Part shown: one piece after another, positions 34,516 through 42,454 of the stretch
Numbering within the stretch: the first letter of the stretch is position 1
How the letters are laid out: every line of letters starts with the position of its first letter
Assembly (NCBI RefSeq): GCF_004794515.1
Contig: NZ_SSDF01000085.1
Coordinates: forward strand, 1-64,000
DNA from: Microbacterium sp. A20
GTDB lineage: Bacteria; Actinomycetota; Actinomycetes; Actinomycetales; Microbacteriaceae
Direction: 5' to 3'
DNA: 64,000 bases
Program-made: the position numbers and the translations under genes
The notes under the pieces: model-generated
Told to the model about the DNA's origin: nothing
Database searches by the model: none
Seen by the model: the letters and a program-made list of their open reading frames with translations, nothing else

Positions 34516-34887
34516 ATGCGCCGAATCCTCGTCCTCCCGCTCGTGCTCGCCGCCGGCCTCATCCTCGCGGGCTGCTCGCAGGTGACCCAGATGGCGGGCG
34601 ATGCGCTCGGCGTCGACGTGCAGGCGGCCTGCACCACGATCGACGACGCCTACGGGCAGTACCAGACGCTGCTCGACCAGGGAGAGCTCTCGGCCGAGCA
34701 GGCGGATGCCGCGCGCGACGACCTGGTCGCCTCCCTCAACGGACTGGCGGAGAACACCGACGGTCAGCTGGGCGACCTCATCCGCTCGGGTGCGGAGAAG
34801 ATCGGCGGGATGACCGACCTGCAGGCGCCCGAGACCGTCGAGGCGATCGAGCAGCTCAAGGACTCCGCCTCCGCGTTCTGCGGCTGA
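34516..34887 (+). CDS. Small hypothetical lipoprotein
   Basis: A 123-aa protein. The signal MRRILVLPLVLAAGLILAGC ends in a perfect lipobox (LAGC, Cys20). The mature part is about 100 residues, mostly helical and acidic, with two cysteines (ACTTIDDAYGQYQ and the C-terminal FCG) that could form a disulphide. It is expected on the outer face of the membrane. No family was recognised. It is a single-gene unit with a leaderless start; the longer open frame upstream overlaps the terminator. Confidence 0.82.
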   Translation: MRRILVLPLVLAAGLILAGCSQVTQMAGDALGVDVQAACTTIDDAYGQYQTLLDQGELSAEQADAARDDLVASLNGLAENTDGQLGDLIRSGAEKIGGMTDLQAPETVEAIEQLKDSASAFCG

Positions 34888-35023
34888 TCCGCGAGGCTGC
34901 TCGCCGTTCGCGGCGGTGTCAAGGGGCGTGCGACCGCACACGCACCGACGTACAGTCGGAACGACACGGACGCCCTCCTGCACACGCGGAGCCTGCGGCG
35001 TCCGCCGACGGGAAGGAACGCAC

Positions 35024-35212
35024 ATGAGCGGCGGCAACGACGACATCAGCACCGACCGGAACGACATCAGCACCGAACCCGGGCCCGGGACCGAGGGGAA
35101 CGACAACCTCGGCACCGAAGACGGCAAGGGGAACCCGCCGACGGTGGTGCCGAGCGACGGCGGCGACACGGACGAGGGCGACGTCCTCGCGGAGGACCCG
35201 GAAGACGCCTAG
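35024..35212 (+). CDS. Small acidic hypothetical protein
   Basis: A 62-aa, strongly acidic, hydrophilic protein with near-repeats (NDDISTDRNDISTE, then GPGTEGNDNLGTED). It has no hydrophobic segment, no Cys and hardly any Lys, so it is probably disordered. GGAAGGA stands six bases before the ATG, and a TACAGT -10 at 34951 gives a leader of about 60 bases. Function unknown. The RBS makes it a credible gene although it is short. Confidence 0.6.
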   Translation: MSGGNDDISTDRNDISTEPGPGTEGNDNLGTEDGKGNPPTVVPSDGGDTDEGDVLAEDPEDA

Positions 35213-35232
35213 CCGCGTTCCTGGCCGACGCC

Positions 35233-35511
35233 TCAGCTGAGGCGCTCGGTCAGGTGGACGGTGACCTCGTCGCCGTCCGTCCGACTGATCCTCTTGCGGA
35301 TCGCAGCAGTGACGGGCAGCTTGTGCGTGCCGTCGCCGAGGGCCATGAATGCCCCGCGGAACGGTTCGCCGTCGACGGTCCCCGCGACCTTGACGAGTCC
35401 GCGGGTCCCGAAGATGGTCGCCGAGTCGGGGAGTTGGACGCACGTCCAGGTGTCGCCTTCGCGCACCTTTCCGAGGACCGCGGTGAAGGTGATGTCGAGT
35501 GGCGTGCTCAT
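35233..35511 (-). CDS. DUF1905 domain protein
   Basis: A 92-aa beta-rich protein: ITFTAVLGKVREGDTWTCVQLP, then RGLVKVAGTVDGEPFRGAFMALGDGTHKLPVTAAIRKRISRTDGDEVTVHL. That is the DUF1905 pattern, a small barrel sometimes fused to a YdeI/OmpD-associated domain. Its function is unknown. It lies 22 bp after the minus-strand membrane-protein gene, so the two may be co-transcribed and share the TetR-controlled promoter. Confidence 0.85.
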   Translation of the reverse strand: MSTPLDITFTAVLGKVREGDTWTCVQLPDSATIFGTRGLVKVAGTVDGEPFRGAFMALGDGTHKLPVTAAIRKRISRTDGDEVTVHLTERLS

Positions 35512-35533
35512 GGCTTTCTCCTGTTCCGCGAAT

Positions 35534-35914
35534 TCAGACGAAGAGGCCGACGATGGCCCCGATGATGGTGAGCTTGATCACCCAGTCGAGCAGGTGCACG
35601 GCTGCCACGGAAGGTGCGGTGTTCTCGTGCACGACGCCGCCCAGGAGCAGGATCAGCGGCAGCACCGAGAGCGCGAGGCCGAGCAGTGCGCCGGCGGCGG
35701 CGCCGTGCCAGCCGGCCGCGGCCATCAGCCCGGCGACGAGGCCGGACGCGAGAAGGCTGCGCATCACGACTGAACCCATCTGCGCGGCGACCGATAGGCC
35801 GGGCCGCGGGGTGCTCGTGCGAGTGACCAGGGCCGAGACCGGCGGCAGTGCGTAGAGCAGCGCGCTGGCGATGAACGAGACGACGGTGGCGATGGCGATG
35901 CCCCAGACGATCAT
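35534..35914 (-). CDS. Small four-helix membrane protein (DUF1761-like)
   Basis: A 126-aa protein with four hydrophobic helices (about residues 2-24, 43-68, 72-94 and 104-126), ending LLDWVIKLTIIGAIVGLF. It resembles DUF1761 membrane proteins, but I am not certain of the family. It is divergent from a TetR gene 86 bp away with AGTACT repeats between, so it is the probable target of that repressor. It could be a small efflux or stress membrane protein (inference). Confidence 0.7.
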   Translation of the reverse strand: MIVWGIAIATVVSFIASALLYALPPVSALVTRTSTPRPGLSVAAQMGSVVMRSLLASGLVAGLMAAAGWHGAAAGALLGLALSVLPLILLLGGVVHENTAPSVAAVHLLDWVIKLTIIGAIVGLFV

Positions 35915-35926
35915 GGCGACCCCTTC

Positions 35927-35994
35927 TTTAGTACTGGGTAGTACTTCTGGTGTTCAGCGTAGATCGCGGTTTTAGGACTGTCAAGTACTAAACT
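35927..35994. promoter_or_regulatory. AGTACT operator cluster and leaderless TetR promoter
   Basis: AGTACT occurs at 35930, 35940 and 35984. The outer copies form an inverted pair, TTTAGTACT (35927-35935) and AGTACTAAA (35984-35992). TAAACT (35989-35994) is the -10 of the TetR gene, six bases before its ATG, so the right-hand operator covers it. The left pair would cover the start of the minus-strand membrane-protein transcript. Confidence 0.7.
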
Positions 35995-36000
35995 CGGATC

Positions 36001-36648
36001 ATGAGCACCGACCTCCCGACCCGCGGGCGTCCATCCGGCCTCACCGGCGCCGATCTCATCGCCGTCGCGCGTGATGTCTTCCTGCAGCACGGCTACCGCG
36101 GTGCGTCGATGGACGAGGTCGCCAAGCGTGCCCGCATCTCGAAGGCATCGCTGTACCGAGAGCACGCCTCGAAGAGCGCGCTGTACGCCGCCGTCGTGCA
36201 CCACTGGACGCTGGCCGGTCGCGATGCGATGCGCCCCGCCCTCGATCGGCTGCGCGCGAGCGAAGACACCCGCGCGGGTCTCGTCGAACTGGCCGAGACC
36301 ATGCGGGCGGGCATCCTGAGTCCCCCGGTGGTGGCGATGCGCCGGCTCGTCACGGCCGAGGCGCCCGAGCAGGTGGAGGTGGCGGCCACCTACCTGGAGG
36401 AGAGCTGGAACACGAACATCCAGAACCTCGCCGATACGCTGAGCGCGCTCGCGGCCGAGGGGCGGCTCCGCCTCGACGATCCGCGAACCGCCGCTGAGCA
36501 GTTCACCTGGCTGGTGGTCGGTGCGCCGCTCAACGCCCGCATGCTCGGGGATGAAACGAAGACCGGTCGCGTGGACGGCGCCGTCGACCTCTTCCTCGCC
36601 GGCTATGGTTCGGACGGCGGCGGGGATGAGCGTGCCGTACAGCCGTGA
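36001..36648 (+). CDS. TetR/AcrR family transcriptional regulator
   Basis: A 215-aa repressor. The HTH (about residues 14-60) reads VFLQHGYRGASMDEVAKRARISKASLYREHASKSALYAAVV. The C-terminal sensor (about 70-205) has the AefR-like features MRRLVTAEAPEQVEVA and TWLVVGAPLNARML. The start is leaderless. It probably represses itself and the divergent small membrane protein and DUF1905 gene through the AGTACT sites. Confidence 0.9.
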   Translation: MSTDLPTRGRPSGLTGADLIAVARDVFLQHGYRGASMDEVAKRARISKASLYREHASKSALYAAVVHHWTLAGRDAMRPALDRLRASEDTRAGLVELAETMRAGILSPPVVAMRRLVTAEAPEQVEVAATYLEESWNTNIQNLADTLSALAAEGRLRLDDPRTAAEQFTWLVVGAPLNARMLGDETKTGRVDGAVDLFLAGYGSDGGGDERAVQP

Positions 36649-36695
36649 TGAGGACGAGGGGCCAGCTGAAGCCCCGGCGAAATGCGCCGCTCTGC

Positions 36696-36708
36696 TACGG
36701 TCAACCCC
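36696..36708 (+). promoter_or_regulatory. -10 box of leaderless membrane-protein gene
   Basis: TACGGT (36696-36701) lies seven bases before the ATG at 36709. It argues against the in-frame ATG at 36682, which would place the promoter inside the gene. Confidence 0.5.
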
Positions 36709-37092
36709 ATGACCGTCCCGATCGCAGAGCAGCAGTCGGTCGTCGCTTCGCCCCGACGTCCACGATTCCGGCTGATCATCATCCTCGTGTTCGGAGTCGT
36801 CATCGTCCCGTTCGCGGTCTCGGCCGCCTTCAATAGCTACGGCCCGCTCACCGAGGAGAGCGCGATCCGGATGGCCTTCGCCACGGTCGTGGGGCAGGTG
36901 ATCGCCGTCCTGAGCGGGTTCGCGGTCATCGGACTCGCCGTGAAGCGGCGGTACGACATCCCGAAGATCGTGCTCCTCGTTGTCGTGGCCGTCGTGATCA
37001 CCGTCAACGCCTTCGCCGTCGCCGGATCGGCCGGTGACCTGCTGCTGTCCCGACTCGACTTGATCGCCGAGACGAATCTGCTCAACCAGTAA
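36709..37092 (+). CDS. Small hypothetical membrane protein
   Basis: A 127-aa protein with three predicted helices: about residues 22-41 (LIIILVFGVVIVPFAVSAAF), 53-79 (a Val/Ile-rich stretch ending in GLAVKRRYD) and 84-105 (IVLLVVVAVVITVNAFAVAG). The N-terminus is probably cytoplasmic (Arg-rich PRRPRFR). No family was recognised. It is a single-gene unit between a TetR gene and a bidirectional terminator. Confidence 0.7.
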   Translation: MTVPIAEQQSVVASPRRPRFRLIIILVFGVVIVPFAVSAAFNSYGPLTEESAIRMAFATVVGQVIAVLSGFAVIGLAVKRRYDIPKIVLLVVVAVVITVNAFAVAGSAGDLLLSRLDLIAETNLLNQ

Positions 37093-37114
37093 CCGCCTCT
37101 TCCTCGCCGGCTAC

Positions 37115-37149
37115 GGCGCCTCGGACCGTCGCGACGGATCCGAGGCGCC
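37115..37149. terminator. Bidirectional terminator
   Basis: A perfect 11-bp stem GGCGCCTCGGA/TCCGAGGCGCC encloses an inner CCGTC/GACGG hairpin. It lies between the stop at 37092 and the convergent stop at 37156. Confidence 0.87.
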
Positions 37150-37155
37150 GACCGG

Positions 37156-38262
37156 CTAGGCCGTGACCTGCGCGGCGGAGGAGTCCGATCGCTTCGCCGC
37201 GGTCGGCGTCGCCCGACGCATCGCATAGGCCCAGGTGGCGAGACCCAGAAGCGGACCCCAGAGCCAGAACGGGAACATCAGAAGCACATACAGCGGGTTC
37301 TCCACGTTGCCCACTCCCTCCAGCGCGAACTGGATGCCGGCCGCCGTGAACAGGACGCTGACGAGGCTCGCCGGGACGATGGCCAGCCCGGGCGGGACCG
37401 ACCGCCCGCCGAGTCCCGCGAGGAAGCGGGGGAACCGCTCGCCCCAGGGCAGGATCAGGCCCAGCGTGAGCACGCCTCCGGTGAGCATGGCCGCGCCGAG
37501 CGCCAGACCGAGCACGCGGACGGAGGGGTCTGCGGCGAACATCTCGGCGCTTCCGCCGAACAGCGGCCACGGGGTCAGCCAGCTCGCGCGGGCGACCGCG
37601 TAGGGAAGAGCGCACGCGGCCGCCACGATCGTGATCGCGCGGCGGTGCCGGAGCACATCGCGCGCGAATCGGTTCCGACGGGACGACGGGTCGGCGATCA
37701 TCCAGATCAGCAGCCCGGCTGCCGCGCCGACATGCGCGAGCGCGAGACCGGCCTGCGGGAGGATGGTGCCGTAGCTGCCCAGGATCCGGGGGACGAGCGG
37801 GCCGGCCCCGAGCCCGATGGCGGCGTAGGCGAGGGCGCCGACGACCAACGTGCCGAGCAGGAGCCCGAGCAGCGGACGGCGCAGCACCGTGAGCACGATG
37901 AGGGCCAGGACTCCGACGACGACCATCATCGCGAAGGTGTAGCCCGCCGCGGCGATCACCCCTCCGGGCATCGTGATGGCGAGGAGCACCCCGGCCACGA
38001 GACCGAGCGTGTGCAGGAGCCACCGCGGCACCGAGCGGTTCGCGAGGTCACGGGTCGACAGTGCGGAGACGGATACGAGGAGCGCGGCGAGCGCCCCCGT
38101 GAGGGAGAGCGCGAGTTCGACGCCGTGACCGAGATTGCCGATCAGGCTCGAGGGCAGTGCGTCGGTGCCGGGGGTGAGCATCCTCACCAGGCTGGTGACG
38201 GTCACGGCCAAGGCACCGACAGCGGCGGCGAGGAGGACGAGGAAACGGGTGTGAGTGGACAT
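37156..38262 (-). CDS. Polytopic membrane protein of unknown function
   Basis: A 368-aa protein with about ten helices spread over its whole length. Short loops contain DPSSRRNRFARDVLRHRR and RRATPTAAKRSDSS (the cytoplasmic tail). No transporter signature was recognised. It lies downstream of, and in the same direction as, a two-component system, 109 bp after the response regulator. It has its own leaderless start (TAGCGT, 38269-38274). It may be the target of that system, as with sensor-linked membrane proteins in other actinobacteria (inference). Confidence 0.75.
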   Translation of the reverse strand: MSTHTRFLVLLAAAVGALAVTVTSLVRMLTPGTDALPSSLIGNLGHGVELALSLTGALAALLVSVSALSTRDLANRSVPRWLLHTLGLVAGVLLAITMPGGVIAAAGYTFAMMVVVGVLALIVLTVLRRPLLGLLLGTLVVGALAYAAIGLGAGPLVPRILGSYGTILPQAGLALAHVGAAAGLLIWMIADPSSRRNRFARDVLRHRRAITIVAAACALPYAVARASWLTPWPLFGGSAEMFAADPSVRVLGLALGAAMLTGGVLTLGLILPWGERFPRFLAGLGGRSVPPGLAIVPASLVSVLFTAAGIQFALEGVGNVENPLYVLLMFPFWLWGPLLGLATWAYAMRRATPTAAKRSDSSAAQVTA

Positions 38263-38274
38263 ATCTCCACGCTA
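38263..38274 (-). promoter_or_regulatory. -10 box of leaderless membrane-protein gene
   Basis: On the minus strand TAGCGT (38269-38274) is six bases before the ATG. A GGAG also lies between them but is only two bases from the start codon, too close for ribosome binding. Confidence 0.45.
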
Positions 38275-38371
38275 GGAACGTGTTTCGCCGCCGACTTCGA
38301 CCGCAGGGGTCATCCCCCTCACCCGCAGGAGTGAACCTGCCGGATGAGCGATCTCCCGCGCGGGAGAGCGG

Positions 38372-39028
38372 TCAGCGCCCCGGTCGCAGCAGGCCGTTCT
38401 CGTACGCCCAGATGACGACGTGCACCCGATCGGGAACGCCGAGCTTCGCGAGGACGGCCTTCACGTGCGTCTTCACCGTGTTCGCCGAGAGGAACAGCTT
38501 CCGAGCGATGTCGTCGTTCGAGGCGCCGGTGGCGAGAGCGCGGGCCACCTCCTGCTCCCGAGGGCTGAGGGCGGCGAGCGCCGATGCCGGGTCCGCTCCG
38601 GGAGCGCCATCGCGGACGAATCCGATCAGCGCCTCGGTGGCCCGCGACGACATCACCGACTCGCCGGCGGCCACCGCGACCGCGGCATCCGCGAGTTCCG
38701 CAGGGCTGGCGTCCTTCGTCAGGAAGCCGCTCGCCCCCTCGCGGATCGCGGCGTACACGTATTCGTCCAGGTCGAACGTGGTCAGGATCAGCACCCGGGT
38801 GGCGGGGCGGAGCCGCAGCACCTCGCGGGTGGCGGCGATGCCGTCCATCCCCGGCATCCGGATGTCCATCAGGACCACGTCGACGGCATGCGCCCGCACG
38901 TGCGCGATCGCCGCTTCGCCCGAGGATGCGGTGGCAACGTCCGACAGGCGCGAGTCGCGCGACAGCATCAGCGCGATGGCGGTGCGGAACAGCTCCTGGT
39001 CGTCGACGATCAGGATGCGCAGGGTCAT
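38372..39028 (-). CDS. NarL/FixJ-type response regulator
   Basis: A 218-aa regulator. The receiver domain (about residues 1-118) has acidic DDQ near the start, the phospho-acceptor Asp in VVLMDIRMPGMDG (about residue 53), and the Lys in FLTKDASP. The LuxR-type HTH (about 148-210) reads LSPREQEVARALATGASNDDIARKLFLSANTVKTHVKAVLAKLG. The ATG at 39028 overlaps the kinase stop as ATGA. The extra residues of the longer frame would lie inside the kinase gene. Its partner is the kinase at 39025. Confidence 0.93.
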   Translation of the reverse strand: MTLRILIVDDQELFRTAIALMLSRDSRLSDVATASSGEAAIAHVRAHAVDVVLMDIRMPGMDGIAATREVLRLRPATRVLILTTFDLDEYVYAAIREGASGFLTKDASPAELADAAVAVAAGESVMSSRATEALIGFVRDGAPGADPASALAALSPREQEVARALATGASNDDIARKLFLSANTVKTHVKAVLAKLGVPDRVHVVIWAYENGLLRPGR

Positions 39029-40206
39029 CCGATGGTCCTCTCGGTCGGGAGATCCACCGTGACGATCCATCCGCGCGGATCCCGTCCGTGTGCGGTGAGC
39101 GTGCCGCCGGCGAGCCGCACCCGCTCGGTGATCCCGACCAGGCCCACGCCGCTGCCGAGATCGGTCACGACGGGGCCGGACCCTCCGTCGTCTTCGATCG
39201 TTGCCTGCACCGCATCCGTCCGCCAGTCGATCCGCACCCCGATCGCGACCGGAGGCGCATTGTGACGGATGGCGTTGGTGAGCGCCTCGCGCACGGCGTG
39301 ATGCAGCGCCAGCGTGGCATCGGCGCGAAGCGGAGTCCTGGTGCCCGACTCTGTCAGCCGCACAATGGTCGAGGGGGTGCGTACTCCCTCGACCAGCTCC
39401 TCCAGGGAGTCGATCGTGGGCAACGGCTCGCGCGGGGCATCGTCGGAGACGACCGCGCGCATTCCGCGCAGAGCCTCGCGGCCGGTGTCCACGACGATGC
39501 CGAGAGCGGCGTCGCTCCGGTCGGGGTCATCGGCGCGCAACGTGCGGGCGACCTCCGCCTGGGCGATCATCACCGTCATCGAGTGGGCGACGAGATCGTG
39601 CAGGTCCCGGTTGATCCGTCCGCGTTCGTCCGCGATCGCCTGCGAGACGCGCGCCGCCATCCGCTCCTCGGCCTGGTCGCGCCGCACCCTCAGGACCAGC
39701 CCCAGCGCCCAGGCCGCGGCGATCGCGCCGCTGAGTCCGAGGAATGCGCCGAGGCGAAGCTCCGGATCGTCGAGCCGTAGTTCCGTGAAGGCGATGAGGG
39801 CCGCCCCGAAGATACCGCCCGCCAGCGCCGCGATCCGCACGGTCGAGCGGGTCTGCGCGGCGACCTGGCCGATGACCAGGAGGTAGGCCGCGGCCGAGGG
39901 GAGGAACGCCCCGGAAGCCGCGCGGATGCCGGGGACCAGCACGAGAGCGCACATGACGGCGTTCGCGATCACGATGGCGGCGGTCGGGTGCCGGACGGCG
40001 AGCAGCGTCGCGAGGTGCAGCACCACGTACAGGGCGATCATGAGCGCGAGGATCCACGGCTCGGGGCGGGTGGCCGGCTCTGTGAGGATCGCGATGCTCG
40101 ACGGCAGCAGGATCACGAGGGCGATGAGCGCCACGATGACGTCGACACGCAGCCAGGCGTGCCGACGGGGACTCGCGACAGAGGCCTCGGACCGCATCGC
40201 CCTCAT
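39025..40206 (-). CDS. HisKA_3-type sensor histidine kinase
   Basis: A 393-aa kinase with about five N-terminal helices (residues 22-170) and hardly any extracellular domain, so it senses in or near the membrane. The dimerisation domain holds the phospho-acceptor His in NRDLHDLVAHSMTVM (about residue 203). The HATPase domain (about 290-390) has REALTNAIRHN and the degenerate G-box GSGVGLVGITERV. It pairs with the LuxR-type regulator through an ATGA overlap. The signal is unknown; the DesK/LiaS-like layout suggests cell-envelope sensing. Confidence 0.9.
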   Translation of the reverse strand: MRAMRSEASVASPRRHAWLRVDVIVALIALVILLPSSIAILTEPATRPEPWILALMIALYVVLHLATLLAVRHPTAAIVIANAVMCALVLVPGIRAASGAFLPSAAAYLLVIGQVAAQTRSTVRIAALAGGIFGAALIAFTELRLDDPELRLGAFLGLSGAIAAAWALGLVLRVRRDQAEERMAARVSQAIADERGRINRDLHDLVAHSMTVMIAQAEVARTLRADDPDRSDAALGIVVDTGREALRGMRAVVSDDAPREPLPTIDSLEELVEGVRTPSTIVRLTESGTRTPLRADATLALHHAVREALTNAIRHNAPPVAIGVRIDWRTDAVQATIEDDGGSGPVVTDLGSGVGLVGITERVRLAGGTLTAHGRDPRGWIVTVDLPTERTIG

Positions 40207-40272
40207 GCTCTCATGCGGGTTCGGGGCGGCGGATCACCCGTCCGGGTGAGTGTGGGGGTGGTGGCCCGGTCG

Positions 40273-40980
40273 CTACGGCATCCGTATCGCGCCGGCGACC
40301 GCTTCAGCGACGAGGGCGCTGGCGCGGACATCGAGGTGGATGCCGTCCGGATGCCGCGTGACGGACTGACTGGTGACGTCGAACACGTCGATCAGATCGA
40401 CCCCCAGAGTGCTCGCGACGGCGCGCACGATCGGGGCCACCTCGTCGGCGATGATCCGCTCGTGGACCCCGCGGCGATTGGGGAACGCGACGGGTGGAGT
40501 CAGCAGGAAGACGGTCGCGCCGCGCGTGCGATAGCGCTCGACGAACGCGGCGAGCTGGGACCGGTAGCGCTCCGCATTCCAGTTGTCGCCGCGGGCATCG
40601 TTCGAGCCGAGCATGATGAGCACGATGTCCGCTCCGGCCTCCAGCGACCCCGTGCCCTGGGGAGTCGCGTCGTACGGCCAGTCGCCTTCCCGCTGCAGCG
40701 TGCACCGATTCACGCCGTAGTTGAGCACCTGGTATCTGTCGCCGAGGATCCGCTCGAGCTGCGCAGGATACGAGTGGCGATGGCGGCCCCGCAGCAGCGC
40801 GCCTGCCCCGTAGGTGTTGCTGTCGCCCACGGCGGCGATGGTCACCTGCTGTTCCCGCCGGCGGGGGACCGGCGGGAACATGATGCGGCGGTATGCGATC
40901 GCGCCCACGCCCGCCAGCACGGCGAGCGATGCGGCGAAACCGCGTGCGACGCGCGCCCGAGGTCCGCGCGCCCGGGTCAC
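40273..40980 (-). CDS. SGNH/GDSL hydrolase, membrane-anchored
   Basis: A 235-aa esterase-type protein. An N-terminal signal anchor (about residues 12-32, RGFAASLAVLAGVGAIAYRRI) has no clear cleavage site. The GDSL fold follows: block I VGDSNTYG (Ser nucleophile at about 54), block III MLGSNDARGD, and block V HPDGIHLD (Asp and His). It should deacylate an extracellular substrate. The GTG at 40980 overlaps the stop of the HAD gene (GTGA), so translation is coupled. Confidence 0.88.
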   Translation of the reverse strand: MTRARGPRARVARGFAASLAVLAGVGAIAYRRIMFPPVPRRREQQVTIAAVGDSNTYGAGALLRGRHRHSYPAQLERILGDRYQVLNYGVNRCTLQREGDWPYDATPQGTGSLEAGADIVLIMLGSNDARGDNWNAERYRSQLAAFVERYRTRGATVFLLTPPVAFPNRRGVHERIIADEVAPIVRAVASTLGVDLIDVFDVTSQSVTRHPDGIHLDVRASALVAEAVAGAIRMP

Positions 40981-41603
40981 TTCGCTTCCTCGAGAGCCTC
41001 ACGCGCGGGGCTTTCGATCCCGACCCCCACCGCGATCAGCCGCGCGCGCAGGTCGTCCGCTCCCGCGAAGAGGTGAGTGTGGATCGACAGGCTCTCCGCT
41101 CCGGCGAGCTTCGACGGGGAATCGTCGGTGAAGAGCACCTCGGACGCTTCCACCTCGAGCGCATCGAGCACATGCTGGAACGCGCGTGCATCGGGTTTCG
41201 CGAAGCCGATCTCGGCGGAGTTGAAGACGGCGTCGAAGCGGTCGGTGATGCCGTGGGCGGCGAGCTCGTTCGGGATGGTGTCGGTGCCGTTGGTGAGCAC
41301 CGCCGTGCGGAGCCCCGCGGCACGGACCTCATCGGACAGGGCCAGCACGTCCCCGTCGACCACGGCAGGGTGAACGCCCCACTCCGTGGCCGCCGTCGTG
41401 TTGCCGATCCGCTCGCCGATCCGGTGCACCCACTCCGTGCGGGTGATCCTCCCTGTGGTGACCTCGTCGATCAGAGGAGCGGAGAACGCGGTGCCCGCGA
41501 TCGTTCCCGACTCGAGATCGTGGCGGCGCTCGATCTCGGCCACGTAGGCAGGATCGAAGTGACGGATCACTCCGTCGAGGTCGAACACCACTACTCGGAT
41601 CAT
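40977..41603 (-). CDS. HAD-superfamily hydrolase (subfamily IA)
   Basis: A 208-aa phosphatase-like protein. Motif I is VVFDLDGVI (Asp nucleophile), motif II LTNGT, motif III Lys in FAKPDARAF and motif IV LFTDDSPSK, so all catalytic residues are present. The cap (about residues 17-90) is the small helical type. The substrate is unknown. The ATG at 41603 (MIRVVVFDLDG) lies behind AGAGG and starts the domain. It is coupled to the GDSL hydrolase gene. Confidence 0.9.
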   Translation of the reverse strand: MIRVVVFDLDGVIRHFDPAYVAEIERRHDLESGTIAGTAFSAPLIDEVTTGRITRTEWVHRIGERIGNTTAATEWGVHPAVVDGDVLALSDEVRAAGLRTAVLTNGTDTIPNELAAHGITDRFDAVFNSAEIGFAKPDARAFQHVLDALEVEASEVLFTDDSPSKLAGAESLSIHTHLFAGADDLRARLIAVGVGIESPAREALEEAK

Positions 41604-41691
41604 CCGTCCATCCTCTCTCAATCGCCGCCTGAATCGACCGCCGGGTGGAGACTGTCACCGACGCCCTCGCACTGGACAGGACAGGAGAACG

Positions 41692-42453
41692 ATGACGACC
41701 GTCTTCCCCCGTTCCGTCTCGGTGGTGATCCCGGTGCGGAACGACGCCGTCCTTCTCGAACAGTGCCTTCGCGCCCTCGATCGGCAGACACGCAGAGCCG
41801 ACGAGGTCGTCGTCGTCGACAACGGCAGCACCGATGACACCGTTGAGGTCGCCGAGCGGTACGGCGCACGAGTGGTGACCGAGTCGGTCCAGGGCATCCC
41901 TCGCGCCTCGGCGGCCGGCTATGACGCGGCGACCGGCGACATCATCGCGCGGTTGGACGCCGACTCGCGACCGAGGCCCGACTGGATCGAGCGGATCGAG
42001 CGGACGTTCCGCAGCCACGACGGCCTCGACTTCCTCACCGGCGACCCGAGCTTCTACGGCTCGACGCCGCTCGTGCACTGGATGGGGGAGCACCTCTACA
42101 TCGGAGGCATGTACACCGTGCTCACCCCTCTGCTCGGGCATGCGCCGCTCTTCGGCTCGAACATGGCGATGCGTGCCGAGACCTGGCGGATGCTGAGCGG
42201 CGAGGTGCACCGCGAGGAGCAGAACATTCACGACGACTTCGACCTGTCGTTCCATGTGCGCCCCGAGATGACCGTGCTGCGGGACCGGAGTCTCGTCGTC
42301 GAGGTGTCGGCGCGTCCGTTCCGGGACTGGGCATCCCTCCGGCGTCGGCTGAGCTACGTGCTCCCCACGGTCCGGCTGCACCTGCCGCACGAGCCGCTGC
42401 ACGTGCGGCGACGGGCGCGGCGTGAGGCCGAGACCGGAGCCCTCCGCGGCTGA
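41692..42453 (+). CDS. Family 2 glycosyltransferase
   Basis: A 253-aa GT-A enzyme. It has VSVVIPVRNDAVLLEQCLRAL and VVVVDNGSTDDTVEVA (nucleotide-sugar site). The metal-binding D-x-D is in IARLDADSRPRPDW (about residue 90), and HDDFDLSFHV (about 183) probably gives the catalytic Asp. It has no membrane helix. The acceptor is unknown. It is divergent from the HAD/GDSL pair and convergent with the alpha/beta hydrolase, with one base between the stops. Confidence 0.9.
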   Translation: MTTVFPRSVSVVIPVRNDAVLLEQCLRALDRQTRRADEVVVVDNGSTDDTVEVAERYGARVVTESVQGIPRASAAGYDAATGDIIARLDADSRPRPDWIERIERTFRSHDGLDFLTGDPSFYGSTPLVHWMGEHLYIGGMYTVLTPLLGHAPLFGSNMAMRAETWRMLSGEVHREEQNIHDDFDLSFHVRPEMTVLRDRSLVVEVSARPFRDWASLRRRLSYVLPTVRLHLPHEPLHVRRRARREAETGALRG

Positions 42454-42454
42454 G

